From Allohahella sp002354735 (GTDB taxonomy: Bacteria > Pseudomonadota > Gammaproteobacteria > Pseudomonadales > Oleiphilaceae): a DNA stretch of 64,000 bases. Shown in pieces: positions 62,034-64,000 of this stretch. Every line of letters starts with the position of its first letter. Position 1 is the stretch's first letter. The notes under the pieces are model-generated. The model saw only the letters and a program-made list of their open reading frames with translations. It made no database searches and was not told where the DNA came from. The DNA lies in the NCBI RefSeq assembly GCF_047946665.1, contig NZ_CP172312.1, positions 2,232,001 to 2,296,000 of the forward strand. Direction: 5' to 3'. The translations under genes were made by a program, and so were the position numbers.

Positions 62034-63308
62034 ATGAACGCAAATACCGGCAGCAGCGCAATCAGCACGCCCAAATCTGTTTCGAAGTCCAAAGAGCGCG
62101 CTCAGGCCCTGCAGCGGATCACCCTCATAGGCATGGTCCTGGACCTCGTTCTTGGCGCCGCCAAAATCATCGTTGGAATTTTCGGTCACTCTTATGGCCT
62201 TATCGCCGATGGCATTCATTCGCTGTCTGATGCGCTGTCCGACGTGCTGGTCCTCGTGCTTGCGCATGTTGCTGGCAAGGCACCGGATGACGACCACCCC
62301 TACGGTCATGGCAAGTTCGAGACCGTTGGCTCGGTCCTAATGGGTAGTCTGCTGATCGGTGTGGCGGGTGCATTGGCCTGGGACAGTATCATCCGCCTGT
62401 TCAGTGATACGCTTTTACAGAAGCCGGAGTGGCCGGTACTTGTGGTAGCGGCGTTCTCCGTTCTTTCCAAGGAGTGGATTTATCGAGCCACCCGTAGGGT
62501 CGGTGAGAAATACCGCTCTGATCTCATCATCGCCAATGCCTGGCACTCGCGGACAGATGCCTTCAGTTCCATCGCGGTGTTGCTCGCTGCAGGCGGCGCC
62601 ATGGCCGGTGTGCTATGGCTGGACGTCGTCGCGGCCATCGTTATCGCCATACTGGTCGGACACGTAGGCTGGCGACTTTCACTCTCAGGCCTCAGACAGT
62701 TGGTGGAGACCGCCGTACCCGAGGAAAGTAGCCTTTCTTTTGCGCAAACCGCAGCCGCAGTAGATGGCGTAGAAGGCCTGCATTTCCTTCGTGCACGAGC
62801 GGTAGGCGCTGAGACGCTGGTGGATGTTCATATCAAGGTCGCGCCATATGTAAGCGCATCCGAGGGGCATCACATTGGCGTTCTGACCACCCGCGCCTTG
62901 CGCAATGCGCATCCGGAAATCGCTGATGTGACCTGTCATGTCGATATCGAAGGTAACAATGCGGAATTGAAACAGCGCCAGTCAGTCCACCGGAAATATC
63001 TCGCGGCAGCCGACAAGCTTCCAGACCGTGACCGGATCGAACGCGAGATCGGAACCTGCCTGTCAAACCATGATGTGGAACTGACGCTCGAACGCCTGCA
63101 GCTGCACTATCTCAACCAGCAGGTCGAGGCCGAACTATTGATCAGCTTTGACGACAGCGCAATCAGCTTGCGGGGCAGCCATGACATGGCCGGCGAGACC
63201 CTCCGCAGCACTTTGCTGGAGCGTCTGCAACCAATCGGCATCAGTGAGCTGAGAATCTGGTGGCGCCATGATCTGCCACCAGTTGATCAGCCGACGCTCA
63301 AGCTTTGA
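62034..63308 (+). CDS. Cation diffusion facilitator family transporter
   Basis: 424 residues. TM region (about 25-215) with GLIADGIHSLSDALSDVLVLV and HPYGHGKFETVGSVL, the metal-binding His-Asp signature of CDF efflux proteins, and HSRTDAFSSIAVLLA in TM5. The normal cytoplasmic domain (about 215-300) is followed by another ~120 residues, making it longer than the usual ~300 and suggesting a second dimerisation-type domain. Exports divalent metal such as Zn, Fe or Mn; which one is not known. Divergent from the channel gene. Confidence 0.92.
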   Translation: MNANTGSSAISTPKSVSKSKERAQALQRITLIGMVLDLVLGAAKIIVGIFGHSYGLIADGIHSLSDALSDVLVLVLAHVAGKAPDDDHPYGHGKFETVGSVLMGSLLIGVAGALAWDSIIRLFSDTLLQKPEWPVLVVAAFSVLSKEWIYRATRRVGEKYRSDLIIANAWHSRTDAFSSIAVLLAAGGAMAGVLWLDVVAAIVIAILVGHVGWRLSLSGLRQLVETAVPEESSLSFAQTAAAVDGVEGLHFLRARAVGAETLVDVHIKVAPYVSASEGHHIGVLTTRALRNAHPEIADVTCHVDIEGNNAELKQRQSVHRKYLAAADKLPDRDRIEREIGTCLSNHDVELTLERLQLHYLNQQVEAELLISFDDSAISLRGSHDMAGETLRSTLLERLQPIGISELRIWWRHDLPPVDQPTLKL

Positions 63309-63717
63309 GGAAATGGTCGATACCTGCCTGCGCGCAGTCGATGTCCTGCTGAGGCGTTCCAGAACTCAGGCCTATGCCACCCACCACTGCGCCATCGACC
63401 GAGACAGGCAAGCCTCCGCCAACCACGCACAGGCGACCAGCCATCGAGGTATGGATCCCGAATACGAGATTGCCCGGCACACAGGCCGCATTGTATTCGT
63501 GAGTCGCCTTCCGTGCTGCAGCAGCGGTGAACGCCTTGTCCTGAGCCACTGTAATACTCGTGATCTTGCCACCATCCATGCGCTCGAACGCAATCAGATT
63601 TCCTGACTCATCCGTTACTGCAATACACATCGGCACATTGATTTCTATAGCCTTGGCACGGGCGCCCGCTATGAGCCGCTGTGCATCGTTCTGGTCAAGC
63701 CGTTTGATCGTGAGCAT
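63298..63717 (-). CDS. GlcG/HbpS family haem-binding-like protein
   Basis: 139 residues of the GlcG/HbpS/DUF336 fold: LTIKRLDQNDAQRLIAGARAKAIEINVPMCIAVTDESGNLIAFERMDG, then AARKATHEYN and GRLCVVGGGLPV with VVGGIGLSSGTPQQDIDCAQAGIDHF. Members bind haem or act with glycolate oxidase loci; here no such locus is nearby. Its last codons overlap the convergent CDF gene by 11 bp. Confidence 0.9.
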   Translation of the reverse strand: MLTIKRLDQNDAQRLIAGARAKAIEINVPMCIAVTDESGNLIAFERMDGGKITSITVAQDKAFTAAAARKATHEYNAACVPGNLVFGIHTSMAGRLCVVGGGLPVSVDGAVVGGIGLSSGTPQQDIDCAQAGIDHFLKA

Positions 63718-63813
63718 GGTGAGCGTTCCTCTGAAGGGCAGACAATAGTCACCCGATCATCCGTCGGCAGTGGCGGGATGTCCAGCAGTAAACTGATCTT
63801 AATGGGGCTCGGA

Positions 63814-64000
63814 TCACTCGAGGTAGAGCGTGGCAAAGTAATAGATGCTGAGCAGGCTACCTATGGCAACGACCAGCCCACGCAGCCAGGAAGAAGGCAG
63901 CCATCGGGCAATGCGGCCACCAGCCAATCCGCCCACGACGGCACCAGCGAAAGCGATGGCTGTCAGGTGCCAGTCTATCAATCCAGACAGCGCGAAGATC
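63814..64000 (-). CDS. TauE/SafE (TSUP) permease, C-terminal fragment at window edge
   Basis: The open frame ending at TGA 63816-63814 continues past the window. The visible ~61 residues include WHLTAIAFAGAVVGGLAGGRIARWLP and SWLRGLVVAIGSLLSIYYFATLYLE, which match the last two helices of TSUP sulfite-exporter-like permeases. It is the second TSUP protein in the window. Confidence 0.75.
   Translation of the reverse strand, partial: IFALSGLIDWHLTAIAFAGAVVGGLAGGRIARWLPSSWLRGLVVAIGSLLSIYYFATLYLE

Overview
The window is a 64 kb piece of a bacterial chromosome, moderately GC-rich and densely coded on both strands. Gene content points to a Gammaproteobacterium of Pseudomonadales/Oceanospirillales type, probably aquatic or marine. 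Supporting features are a FimU-like pilus operon with AlgR-type boxes, neighbouring rlmKL, rmf and pyrD, uvrB next to an aspartate aminotransferase, a GltR/GtrS-like two-component pair beside a glucose-type ABC transporter, a BCCT osmolyte carrier, a GlyGly-CTERM protein and a consensus LexA box. Genus and species cannot be fixed from the sequence alone. I see no prophage, insertion sequence, CRISPR array, rRNA or obvious island; this is core chromosome with accessory pieces.

Layout. 0-0.6 kb: start of a minor-pilin operon (minus) with paired AlgR-like boxes. 0.6-3.6 kb: a DNA-repair pair, a DUF4130-UdgX fusion and a radical SAM/HhH protein, behind an SOS box. 3.7-7.9 kb: a VC0807-like membrane protein, ruvC-aspS, and an alpha/beta hydrolase. 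7.8-14.3 kb: a tightly packed minus-strand run guaB-guaA-tadA-galE-ugd-HIT. 14.4-17.1 kb: xseA and an M48/TPR lipoprotein. 17.1-22.3 kb: a hydrolase, a YbbP-like permease and a YbbA-like ATPase, divergent from tesA. 22.3-22.5 kb: tRNA-Asn and tRNA-Pro. 22.8-25.8 kb: a choice-of-anchor L/GlyGly-CTERM surface protein coupled to a small beta-barrel. 25.8-35.9 kb: sugar block with an AraC regulator, maltoporin, response regulator and sensor kinase, a complete ABC sugar importer and a lone periplasmic sugar-binding-like protein. 36-39 kb: a Gre-like factor, RarD-like permease and M18 aminopeptidase. 38.9-43.4 kb: a giant envelope protein of unknown function. 43.5-45.6 kb: a degenerate exonuclease-like protein, an unknown helical protein and a beta-barrel. 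45.7-49.6 kb: rlmKL, rmf, pyrD. 49.7 kb: inverted DnaA-box-like sites. 49.9-56.3 kb: a TSUP permease, uvrB, aspC-like, uup and a helical lipoprotein. 56.3-64 kb: BCCT, MFS, PPK2, BON-MscS, CDF, GlcG/HbpS and the C-terminus of another TSUP permease.

Functional themes are DNA repair (udgX/rSAM, ruvC, xseA, uvrB), purine/pyrimidine synthesis (guaBA, pyrD), sugar uptake and sensing with UDP-sugar synthesis (lamB, ABC importer, galE, ugd), translation and ribosome upkeep (aspS, tadA, rlmKL, rmf, uup, tRNAs) and envelope proteins. The best leads are the SOS-boxed UdgX/radical-SAM operon, the GlyGly-CTERM protein whose protease-like zinc site appears erased, the AlgR-like boxes at the pilus operon, and the 1.5-thousand-residue internally duplicated membrane protein.
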